Assembly (NCBI RefSeq): GCF_001553005.1
Contig: NZ_KQ959859.1
Location: 1 to 27,897, forward strand
DNA from: Gemelliphila asaccharolytica
Lineage (GTDB): Bacteria; Bacillota; Bacilli; Staphylococcales; Gemellaceae
DNA: 27,897 nt
Direction of reading: 5' to 3'
The position numbers and the translations under genes are program-made. Below, in pieces: positions 8,399 through 17,163 of this stretch. Each line of letters starts with the position of its first letter. The first letter of the stretch is position 1. The notes beneath the pieces are model-generated. The model saw only the letters and a program-made list of their open reading frames with translations. It had not been told where the DNA came from and ran no database searches.

Positions 8399-10033
8399 TT
8401 GAAGAGAGATTCCTTATTTAAAGGAACATTTATTTTAAGTATTAGTTTAATTTTAACAAAAATAATAGGATTGATATATATTATTCCTTACTACAAAATT
8501 GTAGGTGGAAAAAATAATATGATTTTAATTAATTATGCATATAATTATTATGTTTTGTTATTAGAACTTTCATCTGCTGGGATTCCATTAGCTATATCTA
8601 AGTTGATATCAAAATATAATGAAGAAAAAAATTATAATAAAAGTAAAATGATTGCTAAAATAGGAGCAATTCTTCTTTTAGTATTAGGTATTTTAGGGTT
8701 TGTCATTTTTATATTTGGTGCAGAATCTTTAGCAGAGCATACAATAGCTACTGTAAATGTTCCATTACGATATAGTGTTAAAGATTTAGAACTAGTAATT
8801 CAAACATTATCTTTAGCCGTTCCATTTGCAATGCTTAGTGCAGGTCTTAGGGGGATTTTTCAAGGTCATGAAATTATGCTTCCTTCTGCAATATCTCAAT
8901 TTTTCGAACAATTTATAAGAATTTTGTTTATGATGTTAGGTACTTATATAGTTATGAACATTACTAGCGGAAATGTTGTTTATGCAAATGCAATTGCTAC
9001 ATTTGCTGCTAGTGTTGGAGCTATAGTAGCTGTGTTAATTCTATTTTATTATTATTTAAAGTATAAAAAACATTTGTTTTATCATGATAATGATATTAAT
9101 GAAAAACAAAAAAGTTTTGAAAATGGTAGTGTTTTAGGGATATTAAAAGAAATATTTTCTGTATCGATTCCTTTTGTTATTGTATCGTCATTTTTTGCCT
9201 TGCTTAGCCTTATTGATCAAAATACTTTGTTACAAGCAATGGATACAATAGGCAAAGCACAAATAGGTGAAGATGAATTCAATATATATAATAATTATAT
9301 AAATAAATTAGTTATGATTTCTGTAGCTATAGCTCCTGCTTTTACAGGAGCGTTTTTACCAGCTGTAACAAGATTATATGTAAAAAGAAATAATAATGAG
9401 CTATCAACTCAAATAAATAAGGTGACATTATCACTTTTAATGATAGTTTTACCATCGTTATTTGGGATGTATATATTAACTAAACCTCTTTATGTATCTT
9501 TTTATGAGTATGATTTAGATGGATTTCGATTGATGAAAATTTATTTACCATTAGCTTTAGTTTACGCAGTTTATGGCTTAACAAGTATAATAATGCAGGC
9601 AATTGAAAAACAAAAATTAAATATATATATAATAATTTTAGGAGCATTATTTAAATATTTCTTAAATAAACAATTTATATATAAATTTGAAACGGCTGGA
9701 GCAATATATTGTTCTGTTTTTGTATATATTATAATGATATTTTTAAATGTAGTTATTATACATAATGAGATTCATTTAAAATTGTTAGAATTTATAAAAA
9801 ACTTTATAAAAATATTAGTTACTTGTCTAGTGATGTCATTTATTACTTTTGTAATATATGAGGGATTAGTGCTAATTTTAGATGTATCTAAAAAATTTGA
9901 TAGTTTATTAATAATTATAATTTGTTCAATCCCAGCAGTTATCAGTTACTTTAGTTTATTAATAAAAATAAAATTTACTGACTATTTATTTAGCAGAAAA
10001 GTTACTTTGACAACTTTATTAAGGAGAAGATAA
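8399..10033 (+). CDS. murJ: Lipid II flippase, MurJ/YtgP type (MOP superfamily)
   Basis: A polytopic membrane protein of 544 residues with about 14 hydrophobic segments, from the polysaccharide-transporter branch that includes YtgP/MurJ and SpoVB. The N-terminus LKRDSLFKGTFILSISLILTKIIGLIYIIPYY is typical of YtgP. The family moves lipid II across the membrane for peptidoglycan synthesis. TTG 8399 was chosen because AGGAG (8386-8390) sits eight bases before it; GTG 8381 has no ribosome site. The order murJ–rsuA–pepV is also found in other Firmicutes. A SpoVB-like role is less likely given the neighbours and a probably non-sporulating host. Symbol by homology only. Confidence 0.88.
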   Translation: MKRDSLFKGTFILSISLILTKIIGLIYIIPYYKIVGGKNNMILINYAYNYYVLLLELSSAGIPLAISKLISKYNEEKNYNKSKMIAKIGAILLLVLGILGFVIFIFGAESLAEHTIATVNVPLRYSVKDLELVIQTLSLAVPFAMLSAGLRGIFQGHEIMLPSAISQFFEQFIRILFMMLGTYIVMNITSGNVVYANAIATFAASVGAIVAVLILFYYYLKYKKHLFYHDNDINEKQKSFENGSVLGILKEIFSVSIPFVIVSSFFALLSLIDQNTLLQAMDTIGKAQIGEDEFNIYNNYINKLVMISVAIAPAFTGAFLPAVTRLYVKRNNNELSTQINKVTLSLLMIVLPSLFGMYILTKPLYVSFYEYDLDGFRLMKIYLPLALVYAVYGLTSIIMQAIEKQKLNIYIIILGALFKYFLNKQFIYKFETAGAIYCSVFVYIIMIFLNVVIIHNEIHLKLLEFIKNFIKILVTCLVMSFITFVIYEGLVLILDVSKKFDSLLIIIICSIPAVISYFSLLIKIKFTDYLFSRKVTLTTLLRRR

Positions 10034-10034
10034 T

Positions 10035-10760
10035 ATGAGACTAGATAAATATATATGTTCTTGTACAGACTATACAAGAAGTAAAGTAAAAAAATTAATA
10101 AAAAAAGGAATAATAGTAAATGAATTTCTAGTTAGAAATGCTGATTATAAAATTAATGAAAAAGAAGATATAGTAAAAATAGGAGAAAAAGTTCTTAATT
10201 ATAAAAAATATATTTATCTAATGTTGAATAAAGAGGCTGGTGTTATAACTGCTACATTCGATAAAAAAGAGAAGGTAGTTTTAGATTATCTTGATGAAAA
10301 AGAAAAAATATTTTCACCATTTCCTGTAGGTAGACTAGATAAAGATACAGAAGGATTAATATTATTAACAAATGATGGAATTTTAGCTCATAATATACTA
10401 TCTCCTAAAAAGGATATAAAGAAAAAATATTATGTAGAAGTAAATGGAGAATTAACTTTTAATCATGTAGAAATTTTTGAAAAAGGAATAAAGTTAAAAG
10501 ATTTTAAATGTAAAAGTGCAAAACTAGAGATAATAAGAAGTGATAAACATGAATCTAAAGCCTATATAACAATATCTGAGGGGAAATTTCATCAGATTAA
10601 AAGAATGATAAATAGTATAAGGTTAAATGTTACATATCTAAAAAGGATATCTATAGGTACTTTAGTTTTGGACAAAAATCTTGCTTTAGGAAAATATAGG
10701 CATTTAAATGAAATAGAATTGAAAAAATTAAAGGAAGAGGTAATTATTTATGGAAATTAA
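10035..10760 (+). CDS. rsuA: 16S rRNA pseudouridine synthase, RsuA family
   Basis: A 241-residue protein with an N-terminal S4 RNA-binding domain (about 1-48, MRLDKYICSCTDYTRSKVKKLI) and a RsuA/RluB/RluE catalytic domain. The catalytic aspartate is D102 in PVGRLDKDTEGL. The segment MLNKEAGVITAT is the usual start of the catalytic fold. RsuA enzymes make pseudouridine in 16S rRNA (position 516 in E. coli). The ATG has AAGGAGA upstream. It starts one base after the murJ stop and overlaps pepV by 11 bases, so the three genes are translated together. An RluB-like 23S target cannot be fully excluded. Confidence 0.92.
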   Translation: MRLDKYICSCTDYTRSKVKKLIKKGIIVNEFLVRNADYKINEKEDIVKIGEKVLNYKKYIYLMLNKEAGVITATFDKKEKVVLDYLDEKEKIFSPFPVGRLDKDTEGLILLTNDGILAHNILSPKKDIKKKYYVEVNGELTFNHVEIFEKGIKLKDFKCKSAKLEIIRSDKHESKAYITISEGKFHQIKRMINSIRLNVTYLKRISIGTLVLDKNLALGKYRHLNEIELKKLKEEVIIYGN

Positions 10761-12150
10761 TTTTAAAGATGAAGTAAAAAAATATGAAGAAGATTTAATA
10801 AGTGATTTATTTGAATTATTGAAAATTAATTCTTATTTAAAGGAAGAAAAATCTAAAGAGTATCCTTTTGGAATAGGTCCTAGAAAGGCACTTGATAAGA
10901 TTTTATCCTTTGGTAAAAGAGATGGATATAAAGTCAAAAATGTAGGAAATGTATCAGGGCATATAGAAATTGGAGAAGGGGATGAACTTTTCGGTATATT
11001 AGGTCATGTTGATGTTGTTCCAGCAAATCCTGATGAATGGGAAAGTGATCCGTTTAACCCTGAAGTTAGGGACGGTAAAATATTTGCAAGAGGGGTATTA
11101 GATGATAAAGGTCCAACTATGGCAGCATATTATGCTATTAAAATTTTAGATAATTTAAATGTAAAATGGAATAAAAGAGTAAGATTAATTGTTGGGACTG
11201 ATGAAGAAGTAGGGTTTAGATGCGTTAAAAGATATTTTGAAACAGAAGAAATACCAGAAGAAGGCTTTACTCCAGATGCACTTTACCCTTTAATATATGG
11301 AGAAAAAGCTCAATGTAATTTTAGATATATTTTAAAATTTGAAGAAGAAAGTAAAAATGAAGAAAATGAATATAAAATATTATCATTTGAATCAGGTCTT
11401 GCTAAAAATATAGTTCCTGATAAGGCGGTAGTGAAATTAGAAGGGAATATAGATAATTTAAAAAATAAATTAAAAGAATGTGCTATAGAAAACTATGAAT
11501 TAAGTAAAAAAGACTTTATTATCTTAAAATTTAGTGGACAAGCCGCTCACGGTTCCACACCAGAATTAGGAATGAATGCTGCCACAAAACTTGCAAAATT
11601 TTTATGTACTTTATCATTAGATAAAAATGCAAAAAATTATATGAAATTTATAGCAAGTAGATTAGATTCTGATCCATTCGGTAATAATCTTGAACTTAAT
11701 TATGAAGATAATGAAATGGGACGAGCTACATATAATTATGGAATTTTTTATTATAATAGCAAAGAAAGAAAAGCTATAATAGAAGCTGATTCAAGGTTTC
11801 CTGCAAAATTCAATTTGATAGAAAAATTAAAAAAATTAAATTTAAAGAATTTCAATGTAGATGTTTATTCAAACAAATCAGCACATTACGTTCCTAAAGA
11901 AGATGATTTAGTTCAGACTTTATTATCAGTATATAGAAAATACACAAATGACTATAAGAATGACGCTATGGTTATAGGTGGTGGAACTTATGCAAGATGT
12001 ATGAAAAAAGGAGTTGCGTTTGGAGCGTTACTGCCAGATAGAGAAGACACAATGCATCAAGCAAATGAGCATATGTATATAGAGGATTTACTTTTATCTG
12101 TAGCAATATATGCCGAATCAATATATAAAATTTGTTGTAAAAAAAATTAA
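10750..12150 (+). CDS. pepV: Dipeptidase PepV (M20 metallopeptidase)
   Basis: A 466-residue zinc dipeptidase that cuts many dipeptides in the cytoplasm and may also trim peptidoglycan-derived peptides. Metal and catalytic residues stand out: H86 and D88 in GHVDVVP, D119 in LDDKGPTMA, and the glutamate pair in GTDEEVGF (152-153). The lid or dimer domain lies about 190-380, and GGGTYARCMK is near the end. The length matches the family. The ATG lies within the end of rsuA, with GGAAGAGG upstream. It is the last gene of the murJ operon and is followed by an A/T-only hairpin with a long T tract. Confidence 0.95.
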   Translation: MEINFKDEVKKYEEDLISDLFELLKINSYLKEEKSKEYPFGIGPRKALDKILSFGKRDGYKVKNVGNVSGHIEIGEGDELFGILGHVDVVPANPDEWESDPFNPEVRDGKIFARGVLDDKGPTMAAYYAIKILDNLNVKWNKRVRLIVGTDEEVGFRCVKRYFETEEIPEEGFTPDALYPLIYGEKAQCNFRYILKFEEESKNEENEYKILSFESGLAKNIVPDKAVVKLEGNIDNLKNKLKECAIENYELSKKDFIILKFSGQAAHGSTPELGMNAATKLAKFLCTLSLDKNAKNYMKFIASRLDSDPFGNNLELNYEDNEMGRATYNYGIFYYNSKERKAIIEADSRFPAKFNLIEKLKKLNLKNFNVDVYSNKSAHYVPKEDDLVQTLLSVYRKYTNDYKNDAMVIGGGTYARCMKKGVAFGALLPDREDTMHQANEHMYIEDLLLSVAIYAESIYKICCKKN

Positions 12151-12180
12151 ATCACTTTATAATTTCTAAATGTACTTAAA

Positions 12181-12220
12181 AAAAATATTTTTTTATTAAA
12201 ATATTTTTTTTTATTTTTTT
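12181..12220 (+). terminator. Probable terminator of the pepV operon
   Basis: A perfect 11-pair stem made only of A and T (AAAAATATTTT with AAAATATTTTT) has a six-base loop and a long T tract. It is weaker than a GC-rich stem but well placed. A promoter-like TTGTAA (12135-12140)-17-TATAAT (12158-12163) lies just before it, so any transcript starting there would meet this hairpin at once. Confidence 0.6.
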
Positions 12221-12332
12221 ATTTTATTTATTAATAAGTTTATAGAAAACAGATATAAAAAAAAAGGAAAAAATTATATATATATAGTGATAATATTTTT
12301 AAAAATTTTATATTTATTTAATTTTATTCAAC

Positions 12333-12361
12333 TTGAAAAAAAATTTTAAAAATTGTAAAAT
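12333..12361 (+). promoter_or_regulatory. Promoter of the ytmP-like kinase gene
   Basis: TTGAAA (12333-12338) and TAAAAT (12356-12361) are 17 bases apart. Transcription should start near 12368, just before the strong ribosome site at 12388-12394. This places the upstream in-frame ATGs at 12333 and 12366 outside the likely message or at its very end. Confidence 0.7.
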
Positions 12362-12401
12362 AATAATGCATTATTTAAGAAAAAAGGAAAGGAGTGGTAT
12401 T

Positions 12402-13175
12402 TTGGCTAATGAATATTACCAAATGGGCTGGACATTAGGTGAACAGTACGAAGAAGAATATTATTATACAAGAGAAGAAAATAAATATTTTATAAAAAAA
12501 AATGCTACTCCTATAATAGCAACATTATCAGCAGAAAAAATAGTTCCTAAATTAAAGTGGACTAGAAGATTAAGTAATGGAGATGTAATAATAGCTCAAG
12601 ATTTTCAAAATGGTAGGAATTTATCATCAAAAGAAATGATAGATAAAAGAATTCCAAAAATTTTAAAAAAAGTTCATAATTCGATAAAATTGAAAAAAAT
12701 GATGATAAATCAGGGATTCAAGAAAGAAACATCAAAATCATCGTTAGATAATTTAAAAAAAATATTATCAAAAGAATTATTAGAAAATAGAGATATTTCA
12801 CTTGCTATTGAATATTTAGAAAGAAACAGACCAAAAGATGATATTTTAGCTCCCTGTCATGCAGATTTGCATAAAGATAATTGGTTGTTATCAGATAGTA
12901 ATAAATTATTTTTAGTTGATTGGGAACAAGCTATATTAGGTGATCCAGCGATAGATATTTCTTTTGTTTTATATTTATATATTCCACAGGAAAATTGGGA
13001 TATTTGGCTTAAGGAATATGGAATTGTTCCTACATTATCATATAAATTAAAATTAAAATGGTATATGTTATTTCAATCACTTGTTATGGTTGTGTGGTAT
13101 AATAAAAAACAACAGTTTTCAAAAATGAACAAATGGTTGGTATTTATAGATAAGATATTTACAAAATATATTTAA
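12402..13175 (+). CDS. ytmP: YtmP-like aminoglycoside/choline kinase-fold phosphotransferase
   Basis: A 257-residue protein of the APH/choline kinase fold, close to Bacillus/Staphylococcus YtmP, whose substrate is unknown. The match includes YQMGWTL at the start, FIKKNATPIIATLSAEKIVPKLKWT, the Brenner-type catalytic segment HADLHKDNW (about 153-161) and the metal-binding VDWEQ (172-176). TTG 12402 follows AAAGGAG by seven bases and gives the family N-terminus; the 23 codons before it are not family-like. The glycine-rich loop known from YtmP (GGATG-like) is replaced here by GEQYEEEYYY, so nucleotide binding may differ. In Bacillus ytmP lies near trmB; no trmB is seen here. Confidence 0.85.
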   Translation: MANEYYQMGWTLGEQYEEEYYYTREENKYFIKKNATPIIATLSAEKIVPKLKWTRRLSNGDVIIAQDFQNGRNLSSKEMIDKRIPKILKKVHNSIKLKKMMINQGFKKETSKSSLDNLKKILSKELLENRDISLAIEYLERNRPKDDILAPCHADLHKDNWLLSDSNKLFLVDWEQAILGDPAIDISFVLYLYIPQENWDIWLKEYGIVPTLSYKLKLKWYMLFQSLVMVVWYNKKQQFSKMNKWLVFIDKIFTKYI

Positions 13176-13199
13176 GGCGTTTTTTTACGTCTTTTTTTA
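13173..13199 (+). terminator. Terminator of ytmP
   Basis: AAGGCGT pairs with ACGTCTT (one G-U pair) around a six-T loop, followed by a T run. The left arm overlaps the stop codon of the kinase gene. Confidence 0.8.
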
Positions 13200-13305
13200 T
13201 TTGTAAATTATAATTATTTTAAAAATATTTTTAATATTTTTAAAATACAACTTATTAACGTGAATATTTTTATAACAATTAAAAAATGAAAAATTGAGAT
13301 ATATG

Positions 13306-13314
13306 TGATATAAT
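13306..13314 (+). promoter_or_regulatory. Extended -10 promoter for the phosphatase–map operon
   Basis: TGATATAAT is a consensus extended -10 (TG-n-TATAAT). A clear -35 is not present. It lies 32 bases before the ATG at 13347. Confidence 0.65.
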
Positions 13315-13346
13315 AAAAAAAGTTTAAAAAATAGGATATTGAAAAG

Positions 13347-14118
13347 ATGAAAATAAAAAAATATAAACTATATTTAATAGATTTAGATGGCACGATGTAT
13401 AATGGAAAAGAAAAAATAGAATATGCTAAAGAATTTATTGATTTTTTAAATTCTAATAGTATTGATTATCTATTTTTAACAAATAATTCCACTAGAACAG
13501 AAAAAGAAGTTGTTAATAAGCTAAGGTGTTTTGGGATAAAAACATTTGAAAAAAATGTTTTTACATCTTCTTTAGCAGCTGCTATATATATGAAAAAAAA
13601 AAGGATATAAAAATACATATGTAATAGGGGAAAATGGATTAATAAAAGCTCTAGAAGACGAAAACATTTCGATAGTATCTTATGATAAAGCATCAAGTGT
13701 TGTAGTAGGTCTTGATAGAAAATTAACATATGATAAAGTAAAAGAGGCTTGTTTTGCTATAAGGGAAGGAGCCAAATTTATAGGAACTAATCCAGATAAA
13801 TTAATTCCTACTGAAGAGGGAATGAGTCCTAGTAATGGGGGACAAATTAAATATTTAGAATATGCAACAGATATAAAAGCGACAATAATAGGCAAGCCTA
13901 ATAAGGAAATAATGACGTTAGCTATAGATAAATTTAATTATAAAAGAGAAGATGTAGTTATGATTGGAGATAATTATGAAACTGATATAATGTCTGGAAT
14001 AAATTCAAATATTGATACTATACATGTACAAACTGGAGTTACAAGTAAAGAAGAAGTATTAAAGAAAAAAATTAAACCAACATATACTATAAAAAATCTA
14101 AAAGAATTAATAAATTAG
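13347..14118 (+). pseudogene. HAD phosphatase (NagD/YutF type), frame broken at an A10 tract
   Basis: The two frames together encode about 256 residues of a HAD-superfamily IIA phosphatase like Bacillus YutF. Part one (13347-13610) has the nucleophile motif LIDLDGTMYNG and LFLTNNSTRT. Part two reads on as KGYKNTYVIGENGL and ends with the acidic motif GDNYETDI and HVQTGVTSKEE. The break is at a run of ten A (13593-13602): with nine A the reading frame is open throughout and aligns with the family, while ten A lead to TAA at 13608. All catalytic motifs are kept. It may be a true pseudogene, a sequencing or assembly error, or a gene restored by polymerase slippage on poly-A. The map gene follows 13 bases on. 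Confidence 0.88.
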
Positions 14119-14131
14119 AAAAGGTGAGAAT

Positions 14132-14893
14132 ATGATAATAAAAAACAAAGAACAATTAGAAAAAATGAAAGAAATAGGTTACATATGTGCTAAAATAAGG
14201 GACACATTAAAATCTGCAGCAGTACCTGGAGTTTCTACTAAACAGTTAGATAATATGGCAAAAGAACTATTTGAAAAATATGGAGCAAAATCTGCCCCAA
14301 TAGAAGATTATGATTTTCCTGGATATACATGTATATCGTTAAATCATCAAGCAGCACATGGCATACCTGCCAATAACAAAATATTAAAAAGTGGAGATTT
14401 AATAAATATAGATGTATCTGGCTGTAAAGATGGGTATTACGGAGATACAGGAGTTTCATTTGTAGTCGGAACATGTGACGATCCAATGAAACAAAAAGTA
14501 TGCGATGTTGCAAAAGAAGCTTTTCATGAAGGAATAAAATATGCAAAAGCAGGTAAAAAAATAAATCAAATAGGGAAAAATGTACATAAAAAAATTAAAG
14601 AAAATAATTTAAAAGTAATAGAAAATTTGACAGGTCATGGTATAGGAACAAAATTACATCAAGAACCTTCTCATGTCTTTAACTATTTTGATCCATGGGA
14701 CAATATAATTTTGAAAAAAGGTATGTGTTTAGCAGTAGAGCCTTTTGTATCAACAAATGCAACAGAAGTAAAAAATAGTACAAGAGATGAATGGGAATTG
14801 ATAACAGATGACAATTCATATGTAGCTCAATATGAACATACTATAGTTGTAAGAGAAAATGAAGAACCACTAATATTAACTAAAATAGATTAA
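14132..14893 (+). CDS. map: Methionine aminopeptidase, type I
   Basis: A 253-residue cytoplasmic metalloenzyme that removes the initiator Met. Metal ligands are visible at D94 (INIDVSG), D105 (YGDTG), H169 (TGHGIG), E203 (AVEPF) and E235 (YEHTIVV). H76 (AAHGIP) is the substrate-site histidine. The sequence closely resembles staphylococcal Map, including DPMKQKVCDVA and NYFDPWD. No N-terminal extension or zinc finger is present. The ATG has AAAGGTGAG upstream. It is probably co-transcribed with the phosphatase gene before it; topA downstream has its own promoter. Confidence 0.97.
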   Translation: MIIKNKEQLEKMKEIGYICAKIRDTLKSAAVPGVSTKQLDNMAKELFEKYGAKSAPIEDYDFPGYTCISLNHQAAHGIPANNKILKSGDLINIDVSGCKDGYYGDTGVSFVVGTCDDPMKQKVCDVAKEAFHEGIKYAKAGKKINQIGKNVHKKIKENNLKVIENLTGHGIGTKLHQEPSHVFNYFDPWDNIILKKGMCLAVEPFVSTNATEVKNSTRDEWELITDDNSYVAQYEHTIVVRENEEPLILTKID

Positions 14894-14906
14894 ATCTTTT
14901 CTATTA

Positions 14907-14935
14907 TTGACATTTTCAAAAAAATAAACTAATAT
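14907..14935 (+). promoter_or_regulatory. topA promoter
   Basis: A consensus -35, TTGACA (14907-14912), lies 17 bases from TAATAT (14930-14935), within the 71-base gap between map and topA. Confidence 0.7.
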
Positions 14936-14964
14936 ACATATTATCAAAGTAGGAGAGGTTTATA

Positions 14965-17019
14965 ATGGCAGAAAATTTGGTAATAGTGGAATCTCCATCG
15001 AAAGCTAAAACTATAGAGAAATATTTAGGGAAAAAATATAAAGTAATTTCCTCAAAGGGACATATAAAAGATCTTCCTAAAAGTAGAATGGGTGTTCAAA
15101 TAACAGAAGATGGGAAGGTAAAAGCTGATTATATTTCTATAAGAGGAAAGGGAGATACTATAAAAATATTAAAAAAAGAAGCAAAAGGAATGAAAAATAT
15201 CTTTCTTGCTTCCGACCCAGATAGAGAAGGGGAAGCAATAGCATGGCATATTTCTAGTGTTTTAAATATTAGTAAGCCTAAAAATAGAATAGTTTTTAAT
15301 GAAATAACTAAAGATGCTGTAAAAGATGCTATAAAAAAACCAAGAGAAATAAATATAAATTTAGTAAATGCACAGCAAGCAAGAAGAATACTAGATAGAT
15401 TAGTAGGATATAACATATCTCCAGTTTTATGGAAAAAAGTTAAACCAAAACTATCAGCAGGAAGGGTACAGAGTACAGCATTAAAAATTATAGTAGATAG
15501 GGAAAACGAGATAAGAAATTTTAATCCAAAGGAATATTGGACTTTAGAAATTGATTTTAAAAAAGGACGAAAAAGTTTACTATCAAGCTTTTATTCATTT
15601 AAAGGAGAAAGGTTAAAATTAGAAAAAAAAGAAGAGGTAACACGAGTAAAAGAAGCAATAGTAGGGAATGAATTTTTAGTAAAAAACATATTGAAAACAG
15701 CTAAAAAAAGAAATTCTCCTAATGTCTTTACCACTTCTACTATGCAACAAGAAGCATCAAGAAAATTAAATTTTAAAACTAAAAAAACGATGTCAGTAGC
15801 TCAACAACTTTATGAGGGAGTAAATCTTAAAAAATTAGGAGGAACTACAGGGCTTATAACTTATATGAGAACTGATTCTACAAGAATTTCAAAAGAAGCA
15901 ACTGAGCAGGCACAAAATTTTATTCTAGAAAATTATGGTGAAGAATACTTATTAAAAATTAAGAAAACAAATAAAAAAGAAGTTAAGAATATTCAAGATG
16001 CTCATGAAGGGATAAGACCTACTAATATCAATTATCTTCCATCTACTATAAAAGAATATTTAACTCCTGAACAATATAAGTTATATAAGTTAATATGGGA
16101 AAGATTTTTAGCAAGTCAGATGAGTGCAGCAGTTTATGAAACTACAAGTACTTTTTTTGAAAATTCAGGCGTTTTATTTAAATCTAATGAATCAAAAATA
16201 AAATTTGATGGGTTTACAAAAATTCTTAAAATAAAAGAAAAAACAAAATCGTATGCAGAATTTGAGGAAAAAGAAAAAGCACCATTTAAAGAAATAAAAG
16301 AAGAACAACATTTCACTCTCCCTCCATCAAGATATACAGAAGCAAAATTAATTGCAACATTGGAGGAATTAGGTATAGGTAGACCATCAACATATGCTAC
16401 TATAATAGATACATTACAAAAAAGATATTATGCAAAAATCACTAATAAAGCATTTGTTCCAACGGAATTAGGTGAAATAGTATGTCAAATAATTCTTCAA
16501 TATTTTCCTGATATAATAGATACAAAATTCACAGCTAATTTAGAATTAGATTTGGATAAAATTGCAGATGGAATAGAAAATTGGAATGAAGTCATTTGCA
16601 GATTTTATAATGGATTTTCAAAAGATGTAAAAAAAGCAGAGAATGAATTAGAAAAAGTAGAAATAAAAAAAGAGTATACAGGGGAAAGCTGTCCTAATTG
16701 TAAATCTCCTTTATTGTATAAATTAGGAAAATTCGGGAAATTTATAGCGTGTTCTAATTTTCCAGAATGTCGCTATACACAAGCGTTGCTAAAAAAAATA
16801 GGAGTAAAATGTCCTGTTTGTAAAAAATTTGAAATTTTAGAAAGAAAATCCAAAAAAGGAAAATTATTCTACGGATGTGAAAATTATCCAAATTGTGAAT
16901 ATGTATCATGGGATAAACCTATTAGTAGATGTTGTCCTAAATGTGATAAAAATTTATATGAAGGTAAAAAATATGTATATTGTGCAGAATGTCAATATAA
17001 GGAAGAAGAAAAAAAATAG
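14965..17019 (+). CDS. topA: DNA topoisomerase I (type IA)
   Basis: A 684-residue enzyme that relaxes negative supercoils through a tyrosine-linked single-strand break. The Toprim domain starts at LVIVESPSKAKTIEKYLG, with E9 and the acidic triad in SDPDREGE (D84, D86, E88). The active-site tyrosine is Y300 in LITYMRTDSTRIS. The RPSTYATII segment lies in the core. The C-terminus has three zinc-finger modules starting CPNC, CPVC and CPKC (about 572-684), two ending in FPEC/YPNC. Length and architecture match Bacillales TopA. The ATG has TAGGAGAGG upstream. A long hairpin terminator follows. Confidence 0.97.
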   Translation: MAENLVIVESPSKAKTIEKYLGKKYKVISSKGHIKDLPKSRMGVQITEDGKVKADYISIRGKGDTIKILKKEAKGMKNIFLASDPDREGEAIAWHISSVLNISKPKNRIVFNEITKDAVKDAIKKPREININLVNAQQARRILDRLVGYNISPVLWKKVKPKLSAGRVQSTALKIIVDRENEIRNFNPKEYWTLEIDFKKGRKSLLSSFYSFKGERLKLEKKEEVTRVKEAIVGNEFLVKNILKTAKKRNSPNVFTTSTMQQEASRKLNFKTKKTMSVAQQLYEGVNLKKLGGTTGLITYMRTDSTRISKEATEQAQNFILENYGEEYLLKIKKTNKKEVKNIQDAHEGIRPTNINYLPSTIKEYLTPEQYKLYKLIWERFLASQMSAAVYETTSTFFENSGVLFKSNESKIKFDGFTKILKIKEKTKSYAEFEEKEKAPFKEIKEEQHFTLPPSRYTEAKLIATLEELGIGRPSTYATIIDTLQKRYYAKITNKAFVPTELGEIVCQIILQYFPDIIDTKFTANLELDLDKIADGIENWNEVICRFYNGFSKDVKKAENELEKVEIKKEYTGESCPNCKSPLLYKLGKFGKFIACSNFPECRYTQALLKKIGVKCPVCKKFEILERKSKKGKLFYGCENYPNCEYVSWDKPISRCCPKCDKNLYEGKKYVYCAECQYKEEEKK

Positions 17020-17055
17020 GGTATAAATTTTTTTAAAAAAATAATATTTTGAAGA

Positions 17056-17108
17056 AAGTAAAACCCTCTTCCTAATTACTATAATTAGAGAAGAGGGTTT
17101 ACTTTTAA
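17056..17108. terminator. Strong terminator after topA
   Basis: A very long stem pairs AAGTAAAACCCTCTTC and CTAATTA with their complements (one bulged A on each side) around a three-base loop. T-rich sequence follows on the right. It lies between topA and the convergent pnuC and mainly serves topA; on the minus strand the T tail is poor. Confidence 0.88.
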
Positions 17109-17163
17109 TTAAATAAGAGTAATTTTATATTAACGATTTTGAAGATTGTGAATGTAGAATTTT

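Noticed and set aside
12333..12401. N-terminal extension of the ytmP-like kinase
   Set aside because: The predicted -35 and -10 lie within it, it is not family-like, and the TTG at 12402 has the proper ribosome site.
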